From NCBI GenBank assembly GCA_037974665.1, contig CM075767.1, forward strand, positions 6,659,501 through 6,723,500: a DNA stretch of 64,000 bases. Reading direction: 5' to 3'. A program made the position numbers and the translations under genes. Positions 22,791 through 35,235 of the stretch are shown piece by piece (the first letter of the stretch is position 1; every line of letters starts with the position of its first letter). Under the pieces are notes generated by a model. It searched no databases. It was not told the DNA's origin and saw only the letters and a list, made by a program, of their open reading frames with translations. The DNA comes from Ehretia macrophylla (taxonomy: Eukaryota > Streptophyta > Magnoliopsida > Boraginales > Ehretiaceae).

Positions 22791-23863
22791 ACAACTTTAT
22801 ACTGTTTCCATTGAATCTGACAGTCCAGACAAAAGTAGATACGATGTTTGGTACCTGCGAAGGTAAATATTGTTAAGTAATTTGATATTTTATCTTAAAA
22901 TTAATTAGTATTAGGTAAATTAATTTATAAGTTATATCCACTTATTTAGTTTAAATGAATATGCACCCCAAAATATTTTATTCTTTTTTGCTCAATTAGT
23001 AAAGTGTATCATTAGATTCAACAAACTCGTACAAAATAGACAAAACACCCAATAACATTAATTACTCGGTTGAGTGATGTCAAGATTCCAAGATCTACAA
23101 ATATGGATATACTTATCATTCACCTAATAAAATATAATGCTCTTATGTAGACAATGAAATGTACAATTGAGATTGGACACTAGGAGCCTTTGAAATCAAA
23201 AGATAAAATGGACTTTGAACCCAGAGATGTTGATGATTCCGATGGATGGAGTTTGTGTTTAGGCAAATGGTTAATTTGGAAAAGAGTTGCAAGCTAAGCA
23301 GACAAAGACAAACATTTGAGATCAATGCGTGAGATCGTTTCTTCAAAAGAATGATTGATGGATAGATAATCCTTGTTAGAGAGGAGAGAGACGTTTTGGA
23401 GTATGTAATAGAGGTATTACAATTAATGGATTCCATGCATAAGCCATTGTAACCATCCCTCTCTCCACCTTTTCCCTTTCTTTTTCTTTGCTGTAATACA
23501 CAGTTAATTAATGTATTCAATTAGTGGGTTGTTTTCAATCTTAAAGCCCAATTAGAAGTAGTTCAAACCCAATTCATGTACTTGTGGATCATGAGTCGTA
23601 TGGCCAATTCAGTTTAAATAAAATTCTATATCATAAGAAAGAAAAAGAAAAAGAAAAAAAAAACATTTTTCGTAAGAAAATGTAGGTATTACTAAAACCG
23701 ACTGAAGAAATTTTAATGTTGTGAATAATACTAATATTCAAGTTGGGTGTTGCAACACAAATATCATATGGTCAATAAGCATACATTATTCACCTTTGTT
23801 TTCCAATGAAAAAAAAAAAGAAAAAATCCAACACCTTTTTCTAAACTCTTGAGTCTTATATGC

Positions 23864-26800
23864 TTATTTGGTGAGTTCCATAATGGATATTGCAAAAGCA
23901 CGACAAACAACTCCAAACTTTGAAAATCCAGCTCTTCTTGCCAAAGTCTTGAACTCTTCTTCTGTCCTTTCCTTCCCATAAACCATGGTGAATATGATCC
24001 ATGATGATCACCTTCCCATTGGCTGGCAGAGCTTTATAGCAGTTTTTCAAGAGCTTCACGCATTTGTCATCACTCCAATTGTGCAATATATACTGCCGTT
24101 CAGTTTTATATAAATTGTAGTTAGGTATCATCAAAAGCTAAAGGTGTTGAAGCTTTAAGTTTGTAGAAGTCTTACTTTCATCACAATTCCATCTCCTCGT
24201 GGAACTTCAAGGAACATGTCTCCTCCAACGTGTTTGATACCTACTTGTAAATCTTATATCTCTTAGACAATACAATAGAGAAGTAATATACAAGAGAAGG
24301 AGTTAAAAGTTTTTATTTATTTATTTATTTAAGGAGAGGTTACTTTCTAAAAGATGTTACACATTTTGATAATCGATCTTCAGACCTCTTGCACTTAAAG
24401 TTAGAATCATATCACTAGACCAAATGGCTAGTGGCTAGTCAAAAGATTATTGACTCTTGCAAAATTCTAAGGTCATATATCTGATCCATCAACCATTGAG
24501 GGTTAAGTATGCAAATAAATATTACTATAATGAAGTGGCCGTGTACAACAGAACAATTATATTGTCATTACAAATTTTCATTTATAGAATATTTTGATTC
24601 ATGAGGGAAAGGAAAGAGAAATGATTTTATAATTTGTTGTTTAGATTGGAAAAGTAAAGGAAAAGATAATTTCAAACGTTTTTTGGATTGAAGAACCAAA
24701 AGAAAGGATAATTGTAAAAGGAATATTATTAAACATCATTTTCATATTTATTATTCTGTCAAGGATATATTTGAAATTATATAAAGACTACAGAAACAAT
24801 TAAAAACCTTTCAGTCATCAATCTTTCTTTTTCCTTTATAAAATTTCAAATCGTGGGATTGGAAAATCTTCTCCTAAAAGCTTATGATGAGATTTTTGAA
24901 CCTTCCAAAATTTTTCTTCCTCGTCCAAAAGTGAATCCAAATAGAGGGAAGAATTCTTCAATTCCTCCTCTTTCTTTTCTTTCCTTTAAAACATGTGAAC
25001 CCATACATAGTGTTATTTTTTTTTGTAGTTCTTTGCGCGATCAGAGCATTGAGAAAATGTGACAAAAGGTTGTCGTGAGTGTTCTATTGTGACAGTATGT
25101 GTTCTATTACAAAAAAGTTTAATTGATTCATTGTGTAGCATCTTTTAGGAAGGCAAAGAATATGTCCCATAATCGTATTTTCTGTTACCTTTACAATTTT
25201 CCCATGAATTTCTCCAAACTGCAACCAATACCATTATATATGGATGCTACTAAATGAAAAATATGGATTTCTGAATAACATTATAAACATAGTTAAATCA
25301 ATCTTGAAGTTTTGTAAATAAACTCTTCCTTGCAAAATAAAAAAGAAAGCTTCAACGGTTTTAGGGTCATTCACATGGTAAAAATATCGGTTTATTTGTA
25401 GTATTTTGCACTTTCTTCTTTAACATTACCTAGGTGAAAGGTCAAGCAATCATGTGCAAATATATATATGCTTTTTCATTGAAAACCTTTCTTTACATGT
25501 TTTTTATACTATATACTGAAAAGGTAAACAAAACTCTTTCTAGTAAAAATATGGAAAAATTCCACATTTAGTCCCTATTATTTCTTTTTAGTTTGAATTT
25601 GGTCTTTATTGTTTAAAATATCTCAATTTCGTCCATATTATTTCCCCAAAAGTTTTAAGTTCATCTCCATTGTTTAAATTTTTTCAATTTCATCCTTATT
25701 ATTTTTTAAAAGTTTTAATTGCGTACCTATTATTTTTAAAAAAAATTAATTTCGTCCCTATTATTTTCTTAAAAGTTTCAATTTCGTCTTTATTATTTTT
25801 TTAAAGTTTTAAATTTGTCCCTATTATTCAAGGACTAAATTAATATTTTTTTAGAAACAATGGGGACGAATTAAATTTTTTTAAAAAATAATAGGGACTA
25901 AATTGACAAATTTTGAAGATGAATTTGAAACTTTAGAAAAATAATAAGGACAAAATTGATATTATTTTGAAAATAATATAGCCGAATTTGAAATTTTTTT
26001 TAAAAACAATAGGGATGAAATTAAGACATTGTAAACAATAGGGACTAAATGTGACAATTTTCCTAAAAATATTCTCCTATGTGAGGAAGTTTTTGCCTCT
26101 CACTCTCAAATGAAAATTTTATTTTCTGCTACTCATAGGGCCTAAATATTCTAGGAAATTTTTATTCGCAATAAATGGAGTTATATCACCGTAGAAGATA
26201 TAAAAGAAAAGTAGTTAACAACATTACCTTCATAATATGGTGCACTATCTATAACATTGGGCAAGTCAAAGTTTATAGCTGTAATAGAAGGATACTCAGA
26301 GACGATCATATTGAGGGTGGCGCCATGACCACCACCATCGACTGCTGAACGAAAGCCTTCAAAACCTTTTCACTATCGTGGCTAAGTGAGCGGCCATTGA
26401 CATGTTGAAAAGCTCGCCGAACTCTGGATTTGTTCTAATTAACTCGAACAATGACATGCCAGTAACATTTTGGATAGGAACCCCACCTCCTAGGACTGCA
26501 TCTTTTATATTGCACCTGGTTGTTAGCATTAGCAAATTGTGAATTGCAGAGAACTATAATAAAGGAAACATGGCATGCATGACGCATCACATAATTGTCC
26601 ACGTTAAGTTCAATTAGCACATATTATCTACACATTTTCGGTTGTAAAGAATCTGGCTCCTCTGCAATTTCGTTTTCTACAATTTCACACAATATTCATC
26701 TTGATTATGAGTAATGTTTTATGTCATTCACGTGATATTAATAATTTTAGCGCCTCCTTTTCTGGTAAGAATGCATATTGTAAATATAAAAAACGTCATT

Positions 26801-27044
26801 TATGCTATATAGGGAAGGATAAAACATAACACGAATGATACATAGTAATATTTATTTGAGTTTATTATTACTATTCCATATTTAACTAGCATAAAAACCA
26901 CCACGAGTGATATTTCTAATATTATTCTTCATATGAAAAGGATTAGCCCTTCGGAAGAAAACTACTAGTCTACATACCAAGCCGCGATAATTTTTTGGGG
27001 GAAAAAGAGGGCATGAGTTTGAGCAAGTGAGAATCCATTTTCGT
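23864..27044 (-). pseudogene. COMT-like O-methyltransferase pseudogene, 5'-truncated
   Basis: This is the duplicate of the gene at 14306-18422. Exon 1 survives only as its last ~67 bases (26978-27044). Exon 2 (26228-26515) is 23 bases shorter than the intact exon: a 3-base loss removes a residue of the SAM motif and a 20-base loss breaks the frame. Exon 3 (24176-24240) is intact. Exon 4 (24092-23864) keeps the catalytic LHNWSDD but has lost ~65 bases at ~23997, which shifts the frame and removes the natural C-terminus. Splice sites are mostly conserved. The 511-bp MITE at 25553-26063 sits in intron 2. It cannot make an active enzyme. Confidence 0.9.
25553..26063. mobile_element. MULE-type MITE in the OMT pseudogene intron
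   Basis: A 511-bp nearly palindromic element made of repeated 'tttcgtccctattatt' type units. Its ends are inverted repeats (ggaaaaattccacattta / ggaaaattgtcacattta). It is flanked by the 9-bp duplication taaaaatat (25544-25552, 26064-26072). The homologous intron of the intact gene lacks it (~16680-16697), confirming the borders. Confidence 0.88.
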
Positions 27045-27129
27045 CACCAAAATAACAAAAAGAAAAGAAATTTATGTGACACTCTCGAATGCTTATGCAT
27101 AATAATATACTCTTCTGTTTGCTTTTCAG

Positions 27130-28296
27130 GTATGGGGTGATGTTGGAAAAGTTCCAGAAATTAGACATTTCTCTGATAGAAAGAATTAAAGGCTGCATCG
27201 TGGATTCGGCTCCTGTGGCAGCTCCTGATCCACAGGTAACATTGTTTGGAGAAGTGTAGTTATACAAGTTTCCTACCTGACATAAATTTCTTATGAAATG
27301 TAGTTATAATTTCTAGGAACACTTAGATCTTGTGAAATAATTCATACAAGTTGTTCAATCTCATATTCCTTTTTTGGACTGCGAAATTAGACATAGACCC
27401 TTTCTCTGAAACTTTCAAGAACTAGCTTAACTGTTTTTATCCCATAAAGTTTCTTATTCAACTAAAAGAGTACTATTTTATTGATGATGGTATCCTTTTC
27501 TATATGTATTCAGGTTTGGGCTTCTGGATTTTCTGCTGCATTTCTTAAAAAGCGTAGTGTTGCTACGAAAGGTTTCTCCAGCATAAATGAGATAGATGCA
27601 GGAAAGACAGTTGGAAACAAAATTATTGTGGAAGCCAAACCTGCAGCAGCTGAATCTGCCTTGCTCCTACTTTTAGAGAAGTTCTTTGAGGTGGTTCTGA
27701 ATTTTCCTACTGTAAATAGGTGAGCCCCCCCGAATGTTTTCATTTTGTTATATTCTCAATGCCTATACTTCATCGTCTAAACTATATAGCCTAACAGTGA
27801 TGATGGGAATGTTCACTTTTTTCATGTATATATAACCAATTGTTGGATTAAGAGATGGATTCTTTCTTTTTCCCCTGCATATAACGTTTAAGATGTTCAC
27901 TTTGTCAGCAATTTATGGTAATAGAGAGTTGTAACATCCACAATTTTACTTTTGTTGACCGATCTTATAGTGATCGATGTCTTCTCTCCAACTATTACTT
28001 ATCAGAATGGTCCCTTATCAAATTACAGGAGGCTCTCTGAAGTACTAGAGTTGTTAACATCACGACAACCGAGCTGTCCACAATTATACATATACAGCTC
28101 TGCAGACAAGGTGATTCCTGCAGGGTCTGTTGAATCTTTCATAGAGGAGCAGCGGAGGGCTGGCCGTGAAGTCCGAGCGTGCAACTTTATTTCCACACCT
28201 CATGTTGATCATTTCCGGAATGACCCAAGATTGTATAGTTCTCAGCTCACCCAATTTTTTGATGATTGTGTGCTCACTTGCTGCAACCGTCCTTAA
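27130..28296 (+). pseudogene. TMEM53/DUF829-like gene, 3' fragment (three exons)
   Basis: Three exons with matching phases and GT-AG borders (27130-27235, 27514-27719, 28029-28296) encode ~192 residues ending in TAA. They contain GCIVDSAP, VWASGFSAAFLKKRS, PQLYIYSSADKVIP, VESFIEEQRRAG and PHVDHFRNDP, which match the C-terminal half of plant TMEM53/DUF829 alpha/beta-hydrolase-like membrane proteins. The exons for the N-terminal half, including the nucleophile region, are absent. Upstream lies the broken OMT exon 1 in opposite orientation. The reading frame has no stop, so the fragment is young or still under some constraint. As it stands it lacks a start and promoter. A second copy of the last exon lies at 60121-60388. 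Confidence 0.85.
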
Positions 28297-29950
28297 ATCT
28301 CTAGTAGTTTGCTAACCAGTCTCACTTTTTTTTTGTTTCTTTTTCTTTCTTCACACTCCAAAGGTCGATTCTTTATACTACTCATTGATAAAGAGATTGT
28401 TAGTCTTTTCCTAACGTTATTTTTTTATCTGTACTTTTAAAGCGATTAAGTTATACAAATACTTAAATGAGTAAACAACCAACTTTACAACATGTTTATG
28501 TCAGTTTTCTTCTCTTCTTTTCTTTTTTCTTTTCTGAATCACTGAGGATTGAGAAGGGTTTAAGGTTGCTCCTAATGACTCCTACTGAATCTATGCAGTA
28601 TTTCTCTGTGCAATGTTAATATCGTCTGTCCAATTTGCCCATGCTCAAGATTTGAAGGTTGTCCTCCATGTTTGGCGGATTTAGATCCTCTCGTAACTAT
28701 ATGAGAGATGTCACTTGAACAATTGTGAATTGTCTACGCAGTTATGATGAAATGATCTAAATAATTTATCACTGTTGAATTTCTTTTAACAATATAAGCA
28801 AAAACATAAACGATGTCCATTTTGTGCATTCTCTGAAAAAGGAAGTGTGCCATCTTTTTGTTTCCTAGTCTTGTATATCTCAAACAAAAAACTTTGTAAG
28901 CTCAAGCAAAGTCAATACAGATTACAACCTTCATAACTCAAAAGTGTAAAGTCATGGTATTTACGACAATACCACGTTCATATGGTCACGATTCTTCCAG
29001 GATATAACCAAGAATTAATATCAGAAAACAAAGAACACTAGAGAAAGAAAAACGATGGAGAAATCATTTTTCATTTCTCTCGGTCACAAAATACCATCCA
29101 TTTTCAGCCCCTCCACCACCACTCAACTACTCTTCTATACATCACCAGCCATTTCTTCCTGTTTCATTCACCATTGCCATCGCCATCTCCAAAACAACTT
29201 TATCATCGTATTGTGTTTTATGATTAATAAGTCAGATTTTAGGCATGCCAATTAAGAAGCATCCTTTGGATAACCACTGCAACTCTGTTCTTCATTTTTA
29301 GACAAAACACATTGAATTAGATCACAGTTTCACCAAGAGAAGGCAGCCAATGGCTTCATTGGCTGAAGTTTTCGGGATGCTGCTAATAACCAATAAATGG
29401 CAAGTGCTTTTCCTGACTAAGTTTGTTACAATAAACCGTTAAACATTTGTTACTAAAGCTTTGGCTGAGCAACTATTTGAATTCTTGAGAGTCTATGCAG
29501 GAGTAGTTGCCTCGGCTTGCACCAGGTTGAGGGGGAACGATAGACAAACGCGTATGGAGATGTTCTAATTGAAGAGATACGATCCTGCTCTGTCATATTA
29601 TGGTATAGCATGTGATGTTTATTGCACTATCAATAGACCAATTATAACACACTAGAGTATGCATTTCATCCATTAAATCTTTCATTCATGTAAAAATTTT
29701 AGGAAGATATAAATTCAAAGAGCTTTCTCTGCATAATCGAATTCTACCAAGTAGGTTAATGTTTCTGAATATTCCAACAAGGCAAATGAAGCCTCTTTTT
29801 CACAAAATTTTACATCTTTTCTAGTAGTATAGTCTTCTTACATCGATCTAAATCTGTACATGACAAGTTGGGTAAGTTTGGAATATGTTTTGGACAACTT
29901 GTCACTTATTAAGCTTCAGAGATTGCCCGCTCCTCATTTTAGTTGGAAGT
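27967..29950 (+). repeat. Duplicated block copy 1 (TMEM53 last exon and downstream flank)
   Basis: Matches 60059-62410 in the same orientation, from the last TMEM53 intron through 3' flank, an ATG-containing block (29041-29255) and the stretch near 29850-29940. Copy-specific insertions are ~470 bp at about 29383-29850 here and ~780 bp at about 61003-61785 in the other copy. Confidence 0.88.
29055..29255 (+). other. Conserved short open frame in the duplicated block, unknown
   Basis: An ATG-started 66-codon frame, rich in Ser, His and Phe, present in both block copies (29055 and about 61996), where the DNA is well preserved. It could be the first exon of a truncated gene or a 5' leader, but there is no recognisable domain and no downstream exon that I can support. 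Confidence 0.25.
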
Positions 29951-31048
29951 TATGCCCCATAAGTATATGACAGTTGTTTTATTATTTTCTTTTTTTTTTC
30001 TTTTTTCTTTTTACTTTTAAATATTTTGAAGTAGCCCAAAGAATTCATGCTTTTGTCCTTTGATCCCAAATGAAAATCTGGGTCACACACACACACACAC
30101 ACATATATATAATGCCACAAAACATTCCATTTAATTTCTCTTTCCTATTTTATGTGTTATGATGTTTGTTCCTTGTATCTCTTTCTCTATTCGCCTGGGC
30201 CTCTATTCATGGTCTGCGCCCATTCTTGGTACTTTGATTTGTTTGGTTAATCTAAGTTTCCAAGTTGACTAAAAAAAATAAAAATAAATAAAAAAAGTTG
30301 CTTTGTGATCTTCGTTTTCTCACCTTAAAATTAATCTTTTCGGTTTCAGCATTCTAATATTTTATTTTTAACATCCCTATGAAACAAAGTAGTCTTAGTT
30401 GTATTCCCTTATTAGTTTTATGCCGACCTATTAGAAGCATTTATAACATAGATGCTATAGATTTAAGGTCTCCCATACATCTGCTTCATTTAATTTAGCT
30501 ATGATGCTGAATTTACAGCTATAGATTCTACTTGTAGGAGATTGAAACTCTGCAAGATTCTAAATGAAATAAAATAAACGACTGATACAACGATGTAAAT
30601 ATGCAACTGATTTTTTTAATATAAATACAACTTAAATAAAATTAAAATAGGTAGAAAGGAATACTAAATTGTCGCTCAAATTAAATGTCTAATCAAATAG
30701 AACTAAAGCAGTATGAAATGTGTAATTAAATAAATTAAAAGACAAACTACTAAATGAAATTAAAATTCTGAGAATATATATAAACACACAAACATATTTT
30801 CTGAAACCCTAACCCTGAGCCTGAAAATATCTTACATACCAAAAAAGCCCTTAATTCCAAAAATGCTTTGGTTTTTACTTTTTTATTTCCAGATTTTCAT
30901 TTCTCATGAAATGACGTTTACGGAACTATTTTTACATCATGTAATAATCTGTTTTTCTATTTTCTTTTGCTCCAAAATACTGCTTCATAATTTTTGAAAG
31001 CTCAACATTGCCCTCAAAGTTTCAAAAAAAAAATATCCCTTCATATTT
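29951..31048. other. Intergenic sequence with a (CA)n(TA)n microsatellite
   Basis: AT-rich sequence with poly-T tracts and a microsatellite at about 30084-30110. No gene seen. Confidence 0.6.
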
Positions 31049-31089
31049 TTGTATAATACTATTGAAATGATAATGCTAAAAAGTCAACG

Positions 31090-32095
31090 GTTTGTTTTTA
31101 ATAGTACTTCTAATGGTAACAAAAGTCGCGACCCAAATGAATTCACTTCACACCCCTACAAAGTGGCTTGCAACATTGTTAGGAATGATGTTGTTGCAAC
31201 AATCCAGTCATTATTTTCTTCTTCTTCCTTGCTACGTGAGGTAAACTCTGCCTTTATTGCCTTAGTTCCTAAAGTCCCAAACCCTCGCATGGTTAAAGAT
31301 TACAGGCCAATATCTTTGTTGCAACACCATTTGCAAGTGCACCACTAAGATCATTTCCAACCACATTAAAGGATACCTTCCGTACATCATTTAAAGCAAC
31401 CAATATGCTTTTATGAAAAATCAGATTTTTACTAAGAATATTCTCATTGCTTAAGACATTGTTAGGGGTTATCATAGGCATAATTCTAGCTCTTGTTGTA
31501 CTCTTAAAGTTGATCTTATGAAAACATTTGATATTGTAAGATGGGACTTTGTCATTGCTACTCTATGCATTTTGGTTTCCTTCTAATCTCATTAACTAGA
31601 TTGAAGCTTGCATCACAACCTCGCATTTCTCTGTTTTAATCAATGGAAGTTTGGAAGGGTACAGATTGACCCTATCTCTCCCTACCTTTTTGTCATTTGT
31701 ATGGAAGTTCTTACTTGTCTTCTGAAAAAGTTGGTTTCAAGAGAAAATTTTGCTTTTGATCCTAAATGTGACAAGCTTACACTTAACCACCTTTGTTTTG
31801 CGGATGATCTTCTTTTTTTTGTAAAGTAGGTATGAAAACCACCAAAGATATTGTCTCGACTCTAAAACTCTTTCACGGGCTCTCTGATTTGAAATATAAT
31901 GCAGATAAAAGTGAAGTATTTTTTGGTGGAGAAAATCAACGTTTGAGAGATTGCATTAAGGAGACTCTTGGTTTTAAGGAAGGCTACCTCCCTATCCGTT
32001 ATCTTGGCATTCTCATTGTGAAACCCAAAATTTTTGACCTTATCTCGCTTTGCGTGTTTTATTCTCGTTTTGCATTAATTGACCTGTCTATGTGC
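31090..32095 (+). pseudogene. LINE reverse transcriptase, 5' part, decayed
   Basis: The broken frames contain NEFTSHPYKVACNIV, AFIALVPKVPNP, VKDYRPISL, PISPYLFVICMEVL, the RT box FADDLLFF (~31797-31820), then YNADKSEVFFGG and RYLGI. These are typical of plant L1-type LINE reverse transcriptases, which prime at nicked target DNA. Several frameshifts and stops separate the pieces (31049-31348, 31608-31829, 31832-32107). The endonuclease part is not seen upstream. The LINE is interrupted after ~32095 and its downstream part resumes at ~34690. Confidence 0.85.
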
Positions 32096-32109
32096 TACAT
32101 GACTTAGAA

Positions 32110-34687
32110 TGTGATAATTTTGATATCAATACTATTAGAACATGCTAAATGTGCATTCATGAAATTTTCATAAAAAACGGAGTTAGAAATTTTATCGTCG
32201 ATTTTTAGTGAATAGTATTTTCGAAACACGTCCGCTAAAATTTTGAAACTGGTCTTTTTAACCCTTCTAGACCTAGTCCATAGACTTTAATAGACCTGTT
32301 TTTGATTAACACGCTTTTAAATTCGGCTTAGGAATTTATTAGGGTTTTTACACTGACTTTTGCGAAAATCGAGTTTTAAGCCGACTCGGGTGGAATTGTT
32401 TGAATGTAAAACTTCTTGTCACCTAAAAATAACCCACTTGAGATAACTTGGGTGTTGCATAATTGTTTTGAGCATTGGTGATCAAGAAAATGCATTTAAA
32501 GACAAGAAAACACTAAAAATACTAAGTTTTTAACTTTGACTTTGCATTTTATTTATTTGACCAAGCCTTTTATTTCATATAGTCATCAACACACACTAAG
32601 AAAAGCACAAAACACACTCCAATTGCACAAAGAAGGCCGAGAGAAAGAAGGAGAAAAAGAAAGAGAATTTTCAAGGTTTTTCAATCAATTTTTCTTAGAA
32701 AAGCTTGGTTTTTGTCCGTAAAACTTCGCACCGACTTGGATTCTGCTTGTTGGGCATGCACTTCACGCATCCTTAGGTTTTTATCGCATCAAAGGTGAGA
32801 GAAAAATTCTAGATCTCAAAATGTCATTTTTATACTTTTGCTCATAAATGAAAATTTAACCATTAGAATTGAAATGTAATGATAGATTATTGCTCCTTGC
32901 ATGCTAGGGATCATTTTGATGCAATACTACGAATTTAAGTCGGATGTAGCATAATTTTTATTTTTCGGGTATTTAATTTTGATTAAAATGTTCAAAGTTG
33001 AATTAAATGAGTTGTGTTGATCGAAATCGATTGCCGTCGATTTCTAAATACTTGATAATTACGTGTTAGCGCTGTTGTAATGCCGAATTTTCAATTACAT
33101 TGTTCGTGTGAAAATCCAGCCAAGACATCCTAGGGTTTTAGGGTTATCGGGCATGATTTGGAGGTGTTATGGTGGATTTTCGAGAGGGCTAATGTAGTAG
33201 GTTGAATGGGTGAGTGATAGAAACTGATTTGGAGTTGTTTGGATTAGTAAAATGTAAGATATGATTATTTGAAGTTTAGGTTGTCTTTCTTTAAATTGTT
33301 GAATTGAGCCTTTAGATGATTGGGTGGTATTTGAGTGATTGAATTGTGAGTTGTTAATGGTTAGACTAGGGTTAGATTACGTGTTTCATGCATGTTAAGT
33401 TGGATGGCCTACTTTGTCATCTAACTTAGTTGTTTGTTGTTTAATTAAATATTGATGTTATATTGATTATTATTGATTACGAGAATCGAGCACTTTTGTT
33501 GCTGATCTCCCAATTTATTGATTGATTATTGATTACGGGAATCGGGCACTTTTGTTGCTGATCTCCCTGTTTATTTATTTATTATTGAGTATGGGAATCG
33601 GGCACTTTTGTTGCTGATCTCCCAGTTTATTTATTGATTATTGATTACGGGAATCGGGCACTTTTGTTGCTGATCTCCCTGTTTATTTATTTATTATTGA
33701 GTATGGGAATCGGGCACTTTTGTTGCTGATCTCCCAGTTTATTTATTGATTATTGATTACGGGAATCGGACACTTTTGTTGCTGATCTCTCGGTTTATTT
33801 ATGTTAAGTCTCATTGTTGTGAGCTTTGATAATGTTGTGTCACCTCGGGAGGCATCCTGGGCTGCGGGCACAGTTATCATGGCTAATCCCTATCTCGCAT
33901 GGGCGGAGAGGCCATGGGGTGTGGGTCTAGGTCAAGGTACCTCAGGAATTGTGTCATTGAGTTTGGAGGGGTTGTTGAGCATGTAATTGGTGTATGGGGC
34001 TTCATTAGCAAATGTATCGTATTCTTATTGTGTGTTTACAGTTATTACTATTGTTGCATATATAATGATTATTGATGTTCATTGTGTGTTTACTGACTCA
34101 AAGGATTATTCCAAGGAGTTTAGTAAACCTTGTTCGAGATCTATCGGATCCTCGCTGAGCTTATTTTATATAAGCTCACTCTCTATTATTGCATGCATAC
34201 ATGTGTACTATCGCAGAATTACGGGTACGTGCCTCCTGAAGAGGAAAATGTGCCTTACGTGGATGAGTCTTATGTTCTGGAGTCTTATCCTTGATGTTGT
34301 ATTGTCTTACTATCTTGTATATTAACTTAGTAGACTTTTATATGCTTTGTAGTTCATTATGTAAAAGATGTTGAAAAGATAATGAATTAGTTGATGCTGT
34401 CTTAGTAGCCTTTCTTTGGTCTTTGATTAGGTTGCTAGATTGGCTCAATATGTTTTGTAATGTATATTAAGGTTTATGTATTATGTTGGAATGGAGGCGT
34501 ATAACGAGAGATGATTATTGTATAATATGGTTATAATGTATGTTATTATTTTATTGAGGAGTTGTTAGATGTATGATGTTCTGTTGAGGTTAGTTTAGAG
34601 CCTTGGAGTCCTATTTAATGTCGTTATACTGCCGAAATTCTGTTGCGTCCTGACTAATTATAAAAGGGGTCGAGTTGGGGCGTGACA
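32110..34687 (+). mobile_element. LTR-like element inserted in the LINE
   Basis: A ~2.58-kb non-coding unit separates the two LINE halves. It starts with TGTGA and ends ...ttggggcgtgaca, resembling TG..CA termini of large plant Ty3-type LTRs. Its content (low coding potential, internal tandem repeat at 33481-33800, pyrimidine-rich and polyadenylation-like stretches) fits a solo LTR. I did not find matching 5-bp flanks, so the exact ends are approximate. The short frames at 33801-33986 and 33987-34325 have no domain. Confidence 0.5.
33481..33800. repeat. 56-bp tandem repeat, six copies, alternating subtypes
   Basis: Copies of (g)ggaatcgggcacttttgt...gctgatctccc start at 33481, 33537, 33593, 33649, 33705 and 33761, exactly 56 bp apart. 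Linkers alternate between two types (gattattgattac and attattgagtat), giving a 112-bp higher-order unit. Each core has GGGA/TCCC ends and could form a small stem. Confidence 0.95.
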
Positions 34688-34689
34688 CT

Positions 34690-35235
34690 CACGATTACTT
34701 GGATACTCAAGAAGATTGATTGTCAAAAAGAATCAGTCACTAAACCCATAATTAGCTCATTTAAAGGTAGACTTCAACTCTTAAAATCAGTGCTTAACCA
34801 TTTTCACCTTTTATGGGGCAAGTTCTTTGTTTATCCCTAAAGGGGTTCTGAATATCATTGAGAGAAAAGTTTATGGCTTTCTTGTGGCATGACTCTGGAC
34901 CGTAAATTGCTTGGGATAGTGTCTACAAACCAGTTGAGAGAAATGAGGACTTGGTCTTAGAAAACTTGTTGATATCAATAAAGTTGCCTTCTTGAAGCTG
35001 TTTTGGAGACTATACTCTATAAGGGATACTACTTGGAGTTTATGGGTCTAGACAAATTATATCATAAATAAACTTATTTGGACCATGAAAATCCCTAGTG
35101 ATACTTGTTGGTCTTGGAGAAAAATTCTCAAGCTTAAGCTAGTTGCTTGAGATTTGATTACTCACAAGATTGATAATGGTAAATACTTTTTCTGGCATGA
35201 TAACTCATAAGGTATAAATCTGGAGCTGGCTTGAT
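34690..35235 (+). pseudogene. LINE 3' part, decayed
   Basis: The degraded frames recall the post-RT region of L1-type plant LINEs, with tokens such as LNHFHLLWGK, VAFLKLFWRLYSIRDTTWSLWV and WWSW-like text. They continue the LINE at 31090-32095 after the 2.6-kb insertion. Multiple stops. No poly-A tail is recognised. Confidence 0.6.

Larger units (their letters stand above)
22910..27044. repeat. Segmental duplication block, copy 2 (contains the OMT pseudogene)
   Basis: Collinear with 13376-18060. The homology ends abruptly at ~27044 inside OMT exon 1, where unrelated TMEM53-like intron sequence begins, so the 5' end of this OMT copy was lost at that breakpoint. Confidence 0.85.

Noticed and set aside
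33481-33800. Regularly spaced repeats that superficially look like a CRISPR array
   Set aside because: Plant nuclear context. The spacers are not unique but alternate between two related linkers, so it is a tandem repeat.
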